Shown here in pieces: positions 44,423-52,555 of a DNA stretch of 64,000 nt (within the stretch, counting starts at the first letter, position 1; each line of letters starts with the position of its first letter). The notes below the pieces were generated by a model. The model saw only the letters and a list, made by a program, of their open reading frames with translations. It ran no database searches and was not told the DNA's origin. Origin of the DNA: Spirochaetaceae bacterium (GTDB lineage Bacteria; Spirochaetota; Spirochaetia; Treponematales; Rectinemataceae). A program made the translations under genes and the position numbers. The stretch lies in contig JANXYQ010000024.1 in NCBI GenBank assembly GCA_025355995.1, positions 1 to 64,000 of the forward strand, read 5' to 3'.

Positions 44423-45492
44423 TAGAGCGATATTCGGATCCCGATAGGCCCAAGAACTATTCTTACAAATGCGATAATAACGGCCTCTTCGACAAATACG
44501 TCATGGGGCGCGTCTGCCGAATCGCCATCAGGCTCGTCCCGGAGCGCGCCTCCGCCAACGCGGTGAGCCTCCTCGGCAGCGCTTTCGCTTGGCTCGCCTT
44601 CATAGTCCTCGCAGGGTTCCCCTTCGGGCCGCTCTCATCGTTCGCGCCCCGCCATCCCTGGGTCTTCGGCCTCCTCGGACTCTTCATCATCGCCTATCAG
44701 ACCCTCGACTCGCTGGACGGGATTCAGGCTCGCAGGACGGGGAACTCGGGCCCGCTCGGTGAGTTCGTCGACCACTGGTGCGACTCCCTCAACGCCTTCA
44801 TGATCCCCCTCGGCATCGCCCTCGCCTTCCCTTCCATTCCACCGGTCCTCGCGGCGCTCAGCGTCTTCCTCTTCGCCCTCGCCGACTGGCTCTGCGGCAG
44901 GTCGGTCCTCGAGCGCGGCGTCGTGGAGTTCGGCCCCGTGAGCACCGAAGAGGGCCTCTGCATCATCTACCTGTTCTTCATCTCCGCGTGGGCCCTCGGC
45001 TACGATTTCTGGGCCATGCCTTCGAGCCTCCTCGGCTTCCCGCCGGTCTGGATAGCCTTCGCGATAGTGCCCCTCGCCTACCTGGGCGCAGCGCTGACCG
45101 AGCTCTTCCGCTGCAAAGGCGTCTTCAAGGGCCTCGCGATCGAGATTGCCACCCTCCTGCCCATGCTCGCGTGGATCGTCCTCGACCTTCCGCGCGACGG
45201 ACAGCGCGCGCTGCTCGTCGGAGGGCTCGTCCTCGGCGGCGCCGGTACCCGCTTCGCGGGCGATGTCCTGCGCGAGAGGCTAGTCGGGCTTTCCCGCGTC
45301 GTATTCTACGCCGATTTCATCGTGGTCGACGCGATCCTCCTCGCATCCATCGCCGTGCCCGCCCTCCCCGCCTGGGGGCCTCTAGCCTCGGCAGTCGCCT
45401 GTCTCGCCTGGATAGCCTTCGCTCTCGCATCGCAGTTCGGCGGCATGCTCGCCCGCGTGAGGACGGTCCTCGGGACCAGGCTCTTCGAATGA
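44419..45492 (+). CDS. CDP-alcohol phosphotransferase (choline/ethanolamine phosphotransferase-like)
   Basis: 357-residue membrane enzyme with about ten hydrophobic segments. The catalytic signature is complete within DSLDGIQARRTGNSGPLGEF and the following VDHWCDSLN, matching DGxxARxxxxxxxxGxxxDxxxD. Its size, N-terminal YKCDNNGLFDKYVMG and topology resemble eukaryotic choline/ethanolamine phosphotransferases rather than short bacterial PgsA/PssA. Treponema denticola uses such an enzyme (Cpt) with LicCA to make phosphatidylcholine; a similar role is inferred. GTG start overlapping dedA. Confidence 0.85.
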   Translation: MIERYSDPDRPKNYSYKCDNNGLFDKYVMGRVCRIAIRLVPERASANAVSLLGSAFAWLAFIVLAGFPFGPLSSFAPRHPWVFGLLGLFIIAYQTLDSLDGIQARRTGNSGPLGEFVDHWCDSLNAFMIPLGIALAFPSIPPVLAALSVFLFALADWLCGRSVLERGVVEFGPVSTEEGLCIIYLFFISAWALGYDFWAMPSSLLGFPPVWIAFAIVPLAYLGAALTELFRCKGVFKGLAIEIATLLPMLAWIVLDLPRDGQRALLVGGLVLGGAGTRFAGDVLRERLVGLSRVVFYADFIVVDAILLASIAVPALPAWGPLASAVACLAWIAFALASQFGGMLARVRTVLGTRLFE

Positions 45493-45520
45493 CTCACTAC
45501 TTATCTCTATGGAGGGTGCG

Positions 45521-46537
45521 ATGAAGCGATTCGCCTGTGCAGTATCGATCCTGGCGCTTTTCGCCACTACCGCCGCCGCCGAGGGCGGCAGGGGGCGGAC
45601 GAGCCTCGAGATTCAAGCCGATTATGGCTTTCCCAACCACGAGTCGCTAGGCGCCAACGACGGCCTCGCGCCGATCGTGTACGGCATCTCCAAAGGGGCC
45701 TCGACCCTCGAGCGTGACGTCGGCTCTGCGATAGGGAGCCCCGAGGCCAAGGCCATCGTCGCCTACGAGCTTGTATTCCCCGCCCTTGTCGGCGGCGGAG
45801 CCCTCACGAAGGACAACAATCTCGCTATCGAATTCTCGGGCAGCGTCTCCCCCGTCTCGATGAACGCGGACGCCAAGGCGACGCTCACTCCGATAGCCTT
45901 CCTGAAATTCGCCATGGGAGCCGGCCTGGGCTCGGGCTGGAGGCTCGCGGCCATGGACGCCACCGGGCTAGGCATCAACGACGCCGCGGCGGGAGTCGAG
46001 GCGCAGGACTTCGGCGGTATCGTATACCGCGCCTGGGCCAGCGGCACTTTCCAATTCGATCTCGCCGCGCTGATGCCGGGAGACTGGAACCATGTCGTAA
46101 TCGTCGCCTCGCCGCAAATACAGTATCAAGCCTACTCTACGGCCTCGGACTCCCAGGCCTGGGTCTGGGAAGCCGACAAGGGAATGAATTTCAACGGCCT
46201 CAAGCTCACCGGCAATTACCTGATCGGTTACCAGATGCCGATCGCTCTCGATATGGTCGGCTTCCTTCTGCAACCCGAGGGCTGGCTCGGCTCGGTCCGC
46301 GGCATGTCGACGAAGGCGAGCGGCGGATGGGGCTCGGACTTCACCTACCTCACCTTCGGACCGCTCTTGGACTTCAAGATCAACGACAGGTCCACGATAG
46401 CCGTGCTGCCGCAGTTCAAGACGGGAATCAAGTGGAGCGACGCGACTACGAGGTCGATCTACTTCGGCGACCGCGTCATGGAAGACTCGTATGCATACTT
46501 CTATCGCCTGGCTTTTGATTATAGCCTTAAATTATAA
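45521..46537 (+). CDS. outer-membrane beta-barrel-like protein
   Basis: 338-residue exported protein with a signal peptide cleaved near AAAEGG (residue 20). The mature part is rich in alternating hydrophobic strands and ends in AYFYRLAFDYSLKL, the type of final strand seen in outer-membrane barrels. I do not recognise a named family. ATG at 45521; the upstream ATGGAGG is its Shine-Dalgarno. After the stop (46538-46567) lies an imperfect hairpin, TAGGCGC (46552-46558) with GCGCCTA (46570-46576), without a T-run. Confidence 0.65.
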   Translation: MKRFACAVSILALFATTAAAEGGRGRTSLEIQADYGFPNHESLGANDGLAPIVYGISKGASTLERDVGSAIGSPEAKAIVAYELVFPALVGGGALTKDNNLAIEFSGSVSPVSMNADAKATLTPIAFLKFAMGAGLGSGWRLAAMDATGLGINDAAAGVEAQDFGGIVYRAWASGTFQFDLAALMPGDWNHVVIVASPQIQYQAYSTASDSQAWVWEADKGMNFNGLKLTGNYLIGYQMPIALDMVGFLLQPEGWLGSVRGMSTKASGGWGSDFTYLTFGPLLDFKINDRSTIAVLPQFKTGIKWSDATTRSIYFGDRVMEDSYAYFYRLAFDYSLKL

Positions 46538-46567
46538 GGATATTCTGCGGTTAGGCGCGAAATTCGC

Positions 46568-46597
46568 TTGCGCCTAGCGGCTTTGCGGTATTATAGT
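46568..46597 (+). promoter_or_regulatory. promoter of the HU gene
   Basis: TTGCGC (46568-46573), 18-nt spacer, TATAGT (46592-46597). The leader to the start is about 20 nt and includes AAGGAG. The -35 overlaps the right arm of the inverted repeat at 46552-46576. Confidence 0.5.
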
Positions 46598-46623
46598 AGA
46601 CAAAACTTTCCAAGGAGATGTCG

Positions 46624-46941
46624 ATGGCTACAGCGAAAGAAACGGCCCCCAAGGCAATCACGAAGGCTCAGATCATCGCCCAGCTCGCGGAGAAAAACGC
46701 GCTCACCAAGAAGCAGGTAGCGGCCTTCCTCGAGTCCTTCGTCGAGCTCGCCTATCGCGAGACCAAGAAGAACAAAAAGTTCGCCATCCCCGGCCTCGGG
46801 ATCCTCAAGCTCAACAAGCGTAAGGCGCGGCTCGGCCGCAACCCCGCCACCGGCGAGCAGATCAAGATTCCCGCCAAGACCGCGGTCAAGCTCACCGTCT
46901 CCAAGGCCTGCAAAGACGCCATCCTGGGCGCTTCGAAATAG
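46624..46941 (+). CDS. HU-family DNA-binding protein
   Basis: 105-residue histone-like protein. The core fits HU/IHF: AQIIAQLAEKNALTKKQVAAFL, then IPGLGILKLNKRKARLGRNP, the beta-arm sequence R-N-P-x-T-G, and VSKACKDAIL at the end. An N-terminal extension (MATAKETAPKAITK) precedes the HU domain. The ATG at 46624 is preferred to that at 46618 because AAGGAG abuts the latter directly. A strong terminator follows, so the gene is probably a single, highly expressed unit. Confidence 0.92.
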   Translation: MATAKETAPKAITKAQIIAQLAEKNALTKKQVAAFLESFVELAYRETKKNKKFAIPGLGILKLNKRKARLGRNPATGEQIKIPAKTAVKLTVSKACKDAILGASK

Positions 46942-46949
46942 CTGCGAAT

Positions 46950-46978
46950 GAGGCGCCCGAAAGGGCGCCTCCGTTTTT
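46950..46978 (+). terminator. intrinsic terminator of the HU gene
   Basis: GAGGCGCCC, loop GAAA, GGGCGCCTC (46950-46971), then CG and TTTTT. A textbook Rho-independent terminator. Confidence 0.93.
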
Positions 46979-46996
46979 CTTCCGCTCCTTCGGCAC

Positions 46997-47026
46997 TTGA
47001 TGCGGGCCGCCCTCGGCGGCTAACAT
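46997..47026 (+). promoter_or_regulatory. promoter of the TtcA-like gene, leaderless type
   Basis: TTGATG (46997-47002), 18-nt spacer, TAACAT (47021-47026), 7 nt to the GTG at 47034. No Shine-Dalgarno. Confidence 0.5.
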
Positions 47027-47033
47027 CCTCGAA

Positions 47034-47750
47034 GTGAAAGACGCGGAAGCGCAGTTGGCGAAGCTCGTAGAAGTCGCCCTAAGACGCTATGAGATGATCG
47101 AGGAAGGCGACAGGATACTCGTCGCCGTGTCCGGCGGCAAGGACTCTACGAGCCTGGCCTACGACCTTGCCATGAAGCGACGTTGGTGGCCGGAGAAGTA
47201 CGAGCTCCGAGCCATCCACATAGCCACAGACTTCTGCTCCTGCTGCAAAAAATCGGCCCTATTCGACTTGCTGGAGTCCTGGGGCATAGAGACCGTATCC
47301 GTCGACGTGCCGGTGATCGGGCGCCTAAAGCCGGGCCGAAGCATGAACTGCTACTGGTGCTCGACCCAGAGGCGAACCGAGCTCATCCGCTACGCGATGG
47401 CCGAGGGCTTCAACAAAATCGCCCTGGGACACCACCTGGACGACATCGTCGAGACCCTGATGATGAACATGCTATACAAGGGACAGTTCTCCGCGATGCT
47501 GCCCACCCTCCGCTACAAGAAATACCCGATATCCATCATCCGCCCCCTCGCCCTCTGCGAGGAACGGCAGGTCATCGCCTTCGCCGAGGCGAAGGGTTTC
47601 CGCTCAGCGGCCTGCACCTGCCCCTACGGACGAGACTCCAAGCGCCGCGAGGTCCGCGAGCGCATAGCCGGGCTCTCGGGCGGCTCAAGCCAACTCAAGC
47701 GCAATCTCTTCGATTCGATGTCGAACGTGAATGAGGAATACCTGCCTTAG
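47034..47750 (+). CDS. TtcA-family tRNA thiolation protein
   Basis: 238-residue PP-loop ATPase of the TtcA family, which makes 2-thiocytidine in tRNA using an iron-sulfur cluster. It has SGGKDS (near 32-37), two Cys in SMNCYWCSTQRR, GHHLDDIVETLMMNM, and further Cys in CTCPYGRDSKRREVR. An additional CSCCKK lies near 69-74. The GTG start follows a promoter by 7 nt without Shine-Dalgarno. Confidence 0.85.
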   Translation: MKDAEAQLAKLVEVALRRYEMIEEGDRILVAVSGGKDSTSLAYDLAMKRRWWPEKYELRAIHIATDFCSCCKKSALFDLLESWGIETVSVDVPVIGRLKPGRSMNCYWCSTQRRTELIRYAMAEGFNKIALGHHLDDIVETLMMNMLYKGQFSAMLPTLRYKKYPISIIRPLALCEERQVIAFAEAKGFRSAACTCPYGRDSKRREVRERIAGLSGGSSQLKRNLFDSMSNVNEEYLP

Positions 47751-47765
47751 CGAGAGGAGAGAATC

Positions 47766-48872
47766 ATGGATGAAAAAGTGACCTGGTGGGCCTTCGACGA
47801 AGTCGAGTCCTTCATGCGATCGGGATTCGAGGCGATCGGCGTGCCCAGCGAGGAAGCCGCCGTCTGCGCTGACGTCCTCGTTTCGGCTGACAAGCGCGGC
47901 GTGGATTCCCACGGCGTCGGGCGTTTCAAGCCCATCTACCTCGACAGGATCTGGGCGGGCACGCAAAAGCCCGCCACCGAATTCGAGATAGTTCGGGAGA
48001 CCCCCACGACCGCCGTAATAGACGGGCACAACGGCATGGGCCACTACATAGCCAGGCGGGCGATGCAGATGGCGGTCGATAAAGCCGAAAAGAACGGCCT
48101 CGGGATGACGGTAGTCCGCAATTCGACCCATTACGGGGCGGCCTTCTACTATTCGCGAATGGCGGTCGAGCGGGGCATGATCGGCTTCACCGGCACGAGC
48201 GCCAGGCCTTCCATAGCTCCGACCTGGGGAGTAGAGCCCATGCTCGGCACCAATCCCCTCACCTGGGGCATGCCCTCGGACGAGGACTTTCCGTTTATGC
48301 TCGATTGCGCGACGAGCACGACACAGCGAGGCAAGATCGAGCTCTACGATCGCCTCGGCAAGGATCTGCCCGACGGCTGGGTCATAGGCCAGGACGGAGA
48401 GTACCGCCACGACACGCACCAGGTGCTCGTGGACCTTACCAAGGACAAGGCCGCGCTCACACCCCTCGGCGGCCTCGGCGAGGCATTCTCGGGATATAAG
48501 GGCTACGGTTACTCGATGGTCTGCGAGATCCTTTCCTCGGCCCTGTCGCAGGCCAACTTCATGAAGGCGCTGATAGGCGTCGACGCCGCCGGCAAGCCCT
48601 CTTCCATCGAGTTGGGCCACTTCTTCATGGCGATGAAAGTCGAGGCCTTCGTCGAGCTGGATACCTTCAAGAAGCAGGTAGGCGAGATCTGCCGCCAGCT
48701 GAGGGCGTCCAAGAAAGCGCCGGGAGCGACCAGGATCTATACCCCCGGCGAGAAGGAGCATGAGGTCTGGCTATACCGCAAGGACAAAGGCGTGCCCTTC
48801 AATGACCCGCTCAAGGCCTCGTTCACGGCGGTCAAGGAAAAACTCGGGCTGAAGGCCGACCTGCCTTTCTAG
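47766..48872 (+). CDS. Ldh-family (malate/L-lactate dehydrogenase type 2) oxidoreductase
   Basis: 368-residue NAD(P)-dependent dehydrogenase of the MDH2/YlbC/AllD family, unrelated in fold to classical malate dehydrogenase. Motifs: SADKRGVDSHGVGRF (proposed catalytic His), NSTHYGAAFYYSRMA, GTNPLTWGMP and DCATSTTQRGKIELY, and GYKGYGYSMVCEILSS. The substrate may be malate, lactate, ureidoglycolate or another 2-hydroxyacid; not decidable here. A GAGGAGAG Shine-Dalgarno precedes the ATG. Confidence 0.9.
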   Translation: MDEKVTWWAFDEVESFMRSGFEAIGVPSEEAAVCADVLVSADKRGVDSHGVGRFKPIYLDRIWAGTQKPATEFEIVRETPTTAVIDGHNGMGHYIARRAMQMAVDKAEKNGLGMTVVRNSTHYGAAFYYSRMAVERGMIGFTGTSARPSIAPTWGVEPMLGTNPLTWGMPSDEDFPFMLDCATSTTQRGKIELYDRLGKDLPDGWVIGQDGEYRHDTHQVLVDLTKDKAALTPLGGLGEAFSGYKGYGYSMVCEILSSALSQANFMKALIGVDAAGKPSSIELGHFFMAMKVEAFVELDTFKKQVGEICRQLRASKKAPGATRIYTPGEKEHEVWLYRKDKGVPFNDPLKASFTAVKEKLGLKADLPF

Positions 48873-48901
48873 GGCGACCGGGATGTTTGGGCCCCCTTGA
48901 T

Positions 48902-48936
48902 GCGGCGCAGGCCGCCGCTAGGGGGCGCCCCCTAGC
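48902..48936 (+). other. paired hairpins in the gap 48873-49143
   Basis: GCGGCG and CGCCGC form a 6-bp stem (48902-48918). A perfect 20-nt palindrome, GCTAGGGGGC followed by its complement, fills 48917-48936; the two share two bases and are mutually exclusive. No T-run follows. The rest of the gap (48940-49143) holds no gene; 49040-49120 is AT-rich (TATAGTG, GGTATAAGAATACC) and probably carries the promoter of the following lipoprotein gene. Confidence 0.5.
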
Positions 48937-49143
48937 CTGGAATCGAAGCCCTGCCAGCCTTCCCCTGCCAATCCTCATGCACGCACAACCTTGCCACGTT
49001 CCCCTCCGCGCGATAGGGCAGAACCCGCATCGCTAGATAAAGTACATGTAATATCTTAGTTTCTTTGGTTTCTCTGGATAGCTTCGGTATAGTGTAATAA
49101 AATAACGCTGGTATAAGAATACCGGTTTCCTGCAAGGTGATCG

Positions 49144-50466
49144 ATGCATAGTCGCTGTTCCGGCCCAAGGACGAGGATACGCCTCCTTTTCGCAATAATC
49201 ACGCTCCTCTCCTCCTGCAGTCCCGCTCTCAAGCAGGCTGACCTCGGCGAATTCGTAGAGACAGGACTCACGATGGTGAGCGTCAGATCCTGCTCGTGGG
49301 AGGCGGGCGGGCGCGCCGCGACTCGTATCCCCTCGGGAACGCCCGTCGTAGGGACTATTGCGATGGTCAATCCCAAGGCCTTCGATATCGACTACTCCTT
49401 GAGCTGGGACCAGGACTCTTCATATTTCTCCGCCCTCCCGCCAGCCTCCCCCGCGCCTCTCGGAAAAAAGGATCTTTCCATCGGCTTCGGCCTCCTCGCA
49501 TCAGCCGAGCACAGGATCTTCACGTTCACCCTCGGGAAGTACGTGGCATCGATCAACAAGACCTACCCTAACGAGGAATTCTCCTTCGTCTGCGACAGCC
49601 CGCCCGATCCGCCCCCCTTCCTCGTAGCGGTCGCGGATTCGTCGCAAAAGGCCATCCTCGGCATACTCCTCCCCGTCGGGAGCATCGACGATGACCTCGA
49701 TAAGGCGGAAATCACCTGGACCAAGGCCGGCGCGGCCAACTCGAGCACCGCGACCTTCGCGCTAGCCTCGCTCAAGGCAGCTCCGTACCCCAATCCTTTT
49801 ACCGGAAGCTTCGACTGCTATTTCCAGCCGCCGATGATCGCTGCGGGCTCGGCCTATACTTTCTCGGTGACGCTCATAGACTCGGCGGGCCAACGCTCGA
49901 GCGCAGTCAGCAGCGACAGCGTCGCGAATGCCTTCGTCCTGGCGTATGACGCGAACGGGGCGATCGGGACGGTACCCGACGGCGGCTCGCACGCCTTCGA
50001 CGAGATCGTGACCGTGGCAGGCCAGGGCGGTCTCGCCCTCGGCGCGGCGGTTTTCGGGGGCTGGAACACCAGTGCCGACGGACTAGGCGCAGCCTACGCT
50101 GCCGGCTCATCGCTCCGCATGCCCGCGGCCGCCGTCACCCTGTACGCGCAGTGGCTTGGAGCCATTGCGGTGGTCATCGACCTAGGCACCCAAGGCCTGA
50201 GCTTCAGCCCGAGCGCGCTGACCGTCGTCCAAGGGAACCCTATCTCCCTAAGCTGCGCCAATTCGGCCTTAAGGTCGGCTGGAAGCGGCTGGAAATGGTA
50301 CATGGACGGGACGGACCTCGGGCAGAGCACGGGAACCTTCTACTGCGCGACCGACTCGAACTCCATAGGCCAGCACGTGATCAGCTGCTTCGTCAGCTAC
50401 CTCGGCATAACGTATTCGGGCAGCCTCCGGGTGACGGTCTCGGACGGGGGAACGGTAGGGCCATGA
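49144..50466 (+). CDS. lipoprotein with an InlB B-repeat domain
   Basis: 440-residue probable lipoprotein: hydrophobic LLFAIITLLSSC with Cys25 as lipobox. The middle contains Ig-like beta regions. Near 255-345 is a Listeria/Bacteroides (InlB B) repeat: AYDANGAIGTVPDGG, then AVFGGWNTSADGLGAAYAAG and YAQW. A last Ig-like domain ends the protein (GSGWKWYMDGTDLGQSTG). The repeat is common in surface proteins. The start ATG has AAGGTGA upstream. The stop overlaps the next gene as ATGA, making a two-lipoprotein operon. Confidence 0.75.
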   Translation: MHSRCSGPRTRIRLLFAIITLLSSCSPALKQADLGEFVETGLTMVSVRSCSWEAGGRAATRIPSGTPVVGTIAMVNPKAFDIDYSLSWDQDSSYFSALPPASPAPLGKKDLSIGFGLLASAEHRIFTFTLGKYVASINKTYPNEEFSFVCDSPPDPPPFLVAVADSSQKAILGILLPVGSIDDDLDKAEITWTKAGAANSSTATFALASLKAAPYPNPFTGSFDCYFQPPMIAAGSAYTFSVTLIDSAGQRSSAVSSDSVANAFVLAYDANGAIGTVPDGGSHAFDEIVTVAGQGGLALGAAVFGGWNTSADGLGAAYAAGSSLRMPAAAVTLYAQWLGAIAVVIDLGTQGLSFSPSALTVVQGNPISLSCANSALRSAGSGWKWYMDGTDLGQSTGTFYCATDSNSIGQHVISCFVSYLGITYSGSLRVTVSDGGTVGP

Positions 50467-52514
50467 AGAGATCCAGCTCCATACGGCGATCCGCGGCGAT
50501 CGCGCTCGGCGTCGCCTTCCTTCTCGCCGCCTGCAGGAATCCGCTCCTGCGGACGGCACCGACCGCCTCGGTCACGATCGTCGTGCCCTCGCCCGGCAAG
50601 TCGAGATCACTCGTACCGAGCTTCTCGAATATCGCGAATTACGGCTGGAGCGCGAGCGGCCCCGGCGGGGCTTCGCAAGCGAAGCCCGCGGCCCCGGGTG
50701 GCAGCGCTACCTTCTCCGACCTCACTCCGGGCTCCTGGACCTTCGGCGCGATAGCCTACGACTCCTCGGGGCATGCCCTCGGCTCGGGAAGCGCCGCCGC
50801 GACCATCGCATCCGGAAGCAACGCGAGCATCTCCATCCGCATCACGATGAACGGGGCCGGCTCCGGCTCGGGAAACCTCGACATAACCGTCGTCTGGCCC
50901 AGCGACGTCGATATTCTCACCGCCGCCATCTCCAACGGCAGCCTGAACCCCATCAGTGTCGTGCCAGGCTCGCCGACGAACCAGGCCGAGATCACGAACG
51001 CCGCGCCTCTCTCCGCTGGACCGCACACCCTCACGCTGAATTTCTTCCGAGGCGCGAATCCCGCGGGCAGCTTCGCGGAGTCGGTAAATGTCTTCGACGG
51101 CCTCACTACCGACCATTGGATCGACTCCGACGGTACTGCCCAGCCCGCATGGACCATCGGCTCCGCGGAACTCCTCGACGCGGGCTGCTCCCTAGCCTCC
51201 CTGCTGATATCGCCCGCGAACGGATATTCCTTCAGCCCGGCGACCACCGCCTACGACCTCTCCATATCGCAACCTGGTTATTTCACCTTCACGCCCACGG
51301 CCTCGCTGGAGGGCCAGCGGATCCAATACTCGTGGAACGCGGGAGCCGCAGTCGACCTGATTTCGGGCACCGCCCAGGGCATTTCCTTCGCGCCTGGCGT
51401 TAACGACCTCGCCGTCGTAGTCTGGGCTCCCGACCGGAGCAGCAAGAAAACCTACAATCTGGCGGTCAGGGCCCACACCCTGAGCTACCTTCCGAACGGC
51501 GCGGCTGGGAGCCCGGCCGCGTTTACGAGCGTTTTCACCGGGGGCTCGGTCGCTCTGGGCGCAAATTCCGGGAATTGGGCAAGCCCCGGCTATTCCTTCG
51601 CTGGATGGAATACCCAAGCCGACGGCTTAGGGGGGCATTACGCCGCGGGCGGCATTTTCTATATGCCCGCGGTGGACTTCTCGCTCTACGCCGAATGGAT
51701 CCCGAGCGCCCTCGCGCTTATCCTGGACTCCATCCACAACGGCGGAACAATAGCCCTCCCGAGCATGCTCCTTAGCGCGAGCCAGCTCGCGATGGTCAAG
51801 GCAGCTCTCCTCGGCGCGGTCGCGCCGGTGAACCTCGACCTGAGCGCCCTGGTTAACAGCTTCCTCCCTTCGTTCGCCTTCTCGGGCTGCTCCATGCTCG
51901 CGGGCATCACGCTGCCTCCCGCGCTGATGACCATCGGGTCCGGCTGCTTCGCCGATTGCACGGGCCTCGGCAATCTCGCCATCCCGGATGCCGTGACAAC
52001 GCTCGGCGACGGCTTCGTCTCCAATTGCTCGAACCTCCAGACCCTCTACCTCGGCGCGAGCGTCGGGACCATAGGCAACGACACCTTCGCCGGGGCCCTC
52101 CCTGCACTGACGGCGATCAACGTGAGCGCGAGCAGCTCGACCTTGATAGACGACGGCGGAGTCCTGTACAGCACCGTATCGAACACCCTGGAAAAGTATC
52201 CCCCCAACCGCCCCGGCTCGAGCTACACGGCCCTGGCCTTGAGCAACCTGAATACAGAGAACAACTCCGTCCTAGGTTGCTCCAACTTGGCCTTGATCAT
52301 CTTCCCCGCTCACGTGGCGCAGATCTTCAACTATTCCTTCGACGGCTCGGTGCCGACGATCAGGTTCCTCAATTCGACCCCTCCGGTCTTCGTGGCGCCG
52401 GCGGCTTTCAGCTACTCGATCCCGCCGCCCATGATCCAGGTACCGGCGGGTACGACCGCCGCCTACGCGGCGGCCTTGGGACTAGACCCTTCGTTTATCT
52501 CGGTATACCCCTGA
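50463..52514 (+). CDS. lipoprotein with InlB B-repeat and BspA-type leucine-rich repeats
   Basis: 683-residue lipoprotein (lipobox FLLAAC, Cys at about residue 21). Domain order: beta-rich N-terminal region (about 25-240); a cadherin-like segment near 240-340 (ISPANGYSFSPATTAYDLSI); an InlB B-repeat near 345-415 (YSFAGWNTQADGLGGHYAAG); then BspA-type LRRs near 455-650, for example CSMLAGITLPPALMTIGSGC, IPDAVTTLGDGFVSNC and LYLGASVGTIGNDTFAG. BspA-like LRR proteins of Treponema and Tannerella are adhesins; a similar role is inferred. ATG at 50463 overlaps the previous stop. Confidence 0.8.
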   Translation: MKRSSSIRRSAAIALGVAFLLAACRNPLLRTAPTASVTIVVPSPGKSRSLVPSFSNIANYGWSASGPGGASQAKPAAPGGSATFSDLTPGSWTFGAIAYDSSGHALGSGSAAATIASGSNASISIRITMNGAGSGSGNLDITVVWPSDVDILTAAISNGSLNPISVVPGSPTNQAEITNAAPLSAGPHTLTLNFFRGANPAGSFAESVNVFDGLTTDHWIDSDGTAQPAWTIGSAELLDAGCSLASLLISPANGYSFSPATTAYDLSISQPGYFTFTPTASLEGQRIQYSWNAGAAVDLISGTAQGISFAPGVNDLAVVVWAPDRSSKKTYNLAVRAHTLSYLPNGAAGSPAAFTSVFTGGSVALGANSGNWASPGYSFAGWNTQADGLGGHYAAGGIFYMPAVDFSLYAEWIPSALALILDSIHNGGTIALPSMLLSASQLAMVKAALLGAVAPVNLDLSALVNSFLPSFAFSGCSMLAGITLPPALMTIGSGCFADCTGLGNLAIPDAVTTLGDGFVSNCSNLQTLYLGASVGTIGNDTFAGALPALTAINVSASSSTLIDDGGVLYSTVSNTLEKYPPNRPGSSYTALALSNLNTENNSVLGCSNLALIIFPAHVAQIFNYSFDGSVPTIRFLNSTPPVFVAPAAFSYSIPPPMIQVPAGTTAAYAAALGLDPSFISVYP

Positions 52515-52555
52515 TCGAGCGGCGACTCCACAATCCGGCGCGAGGAGAGAGAAGC

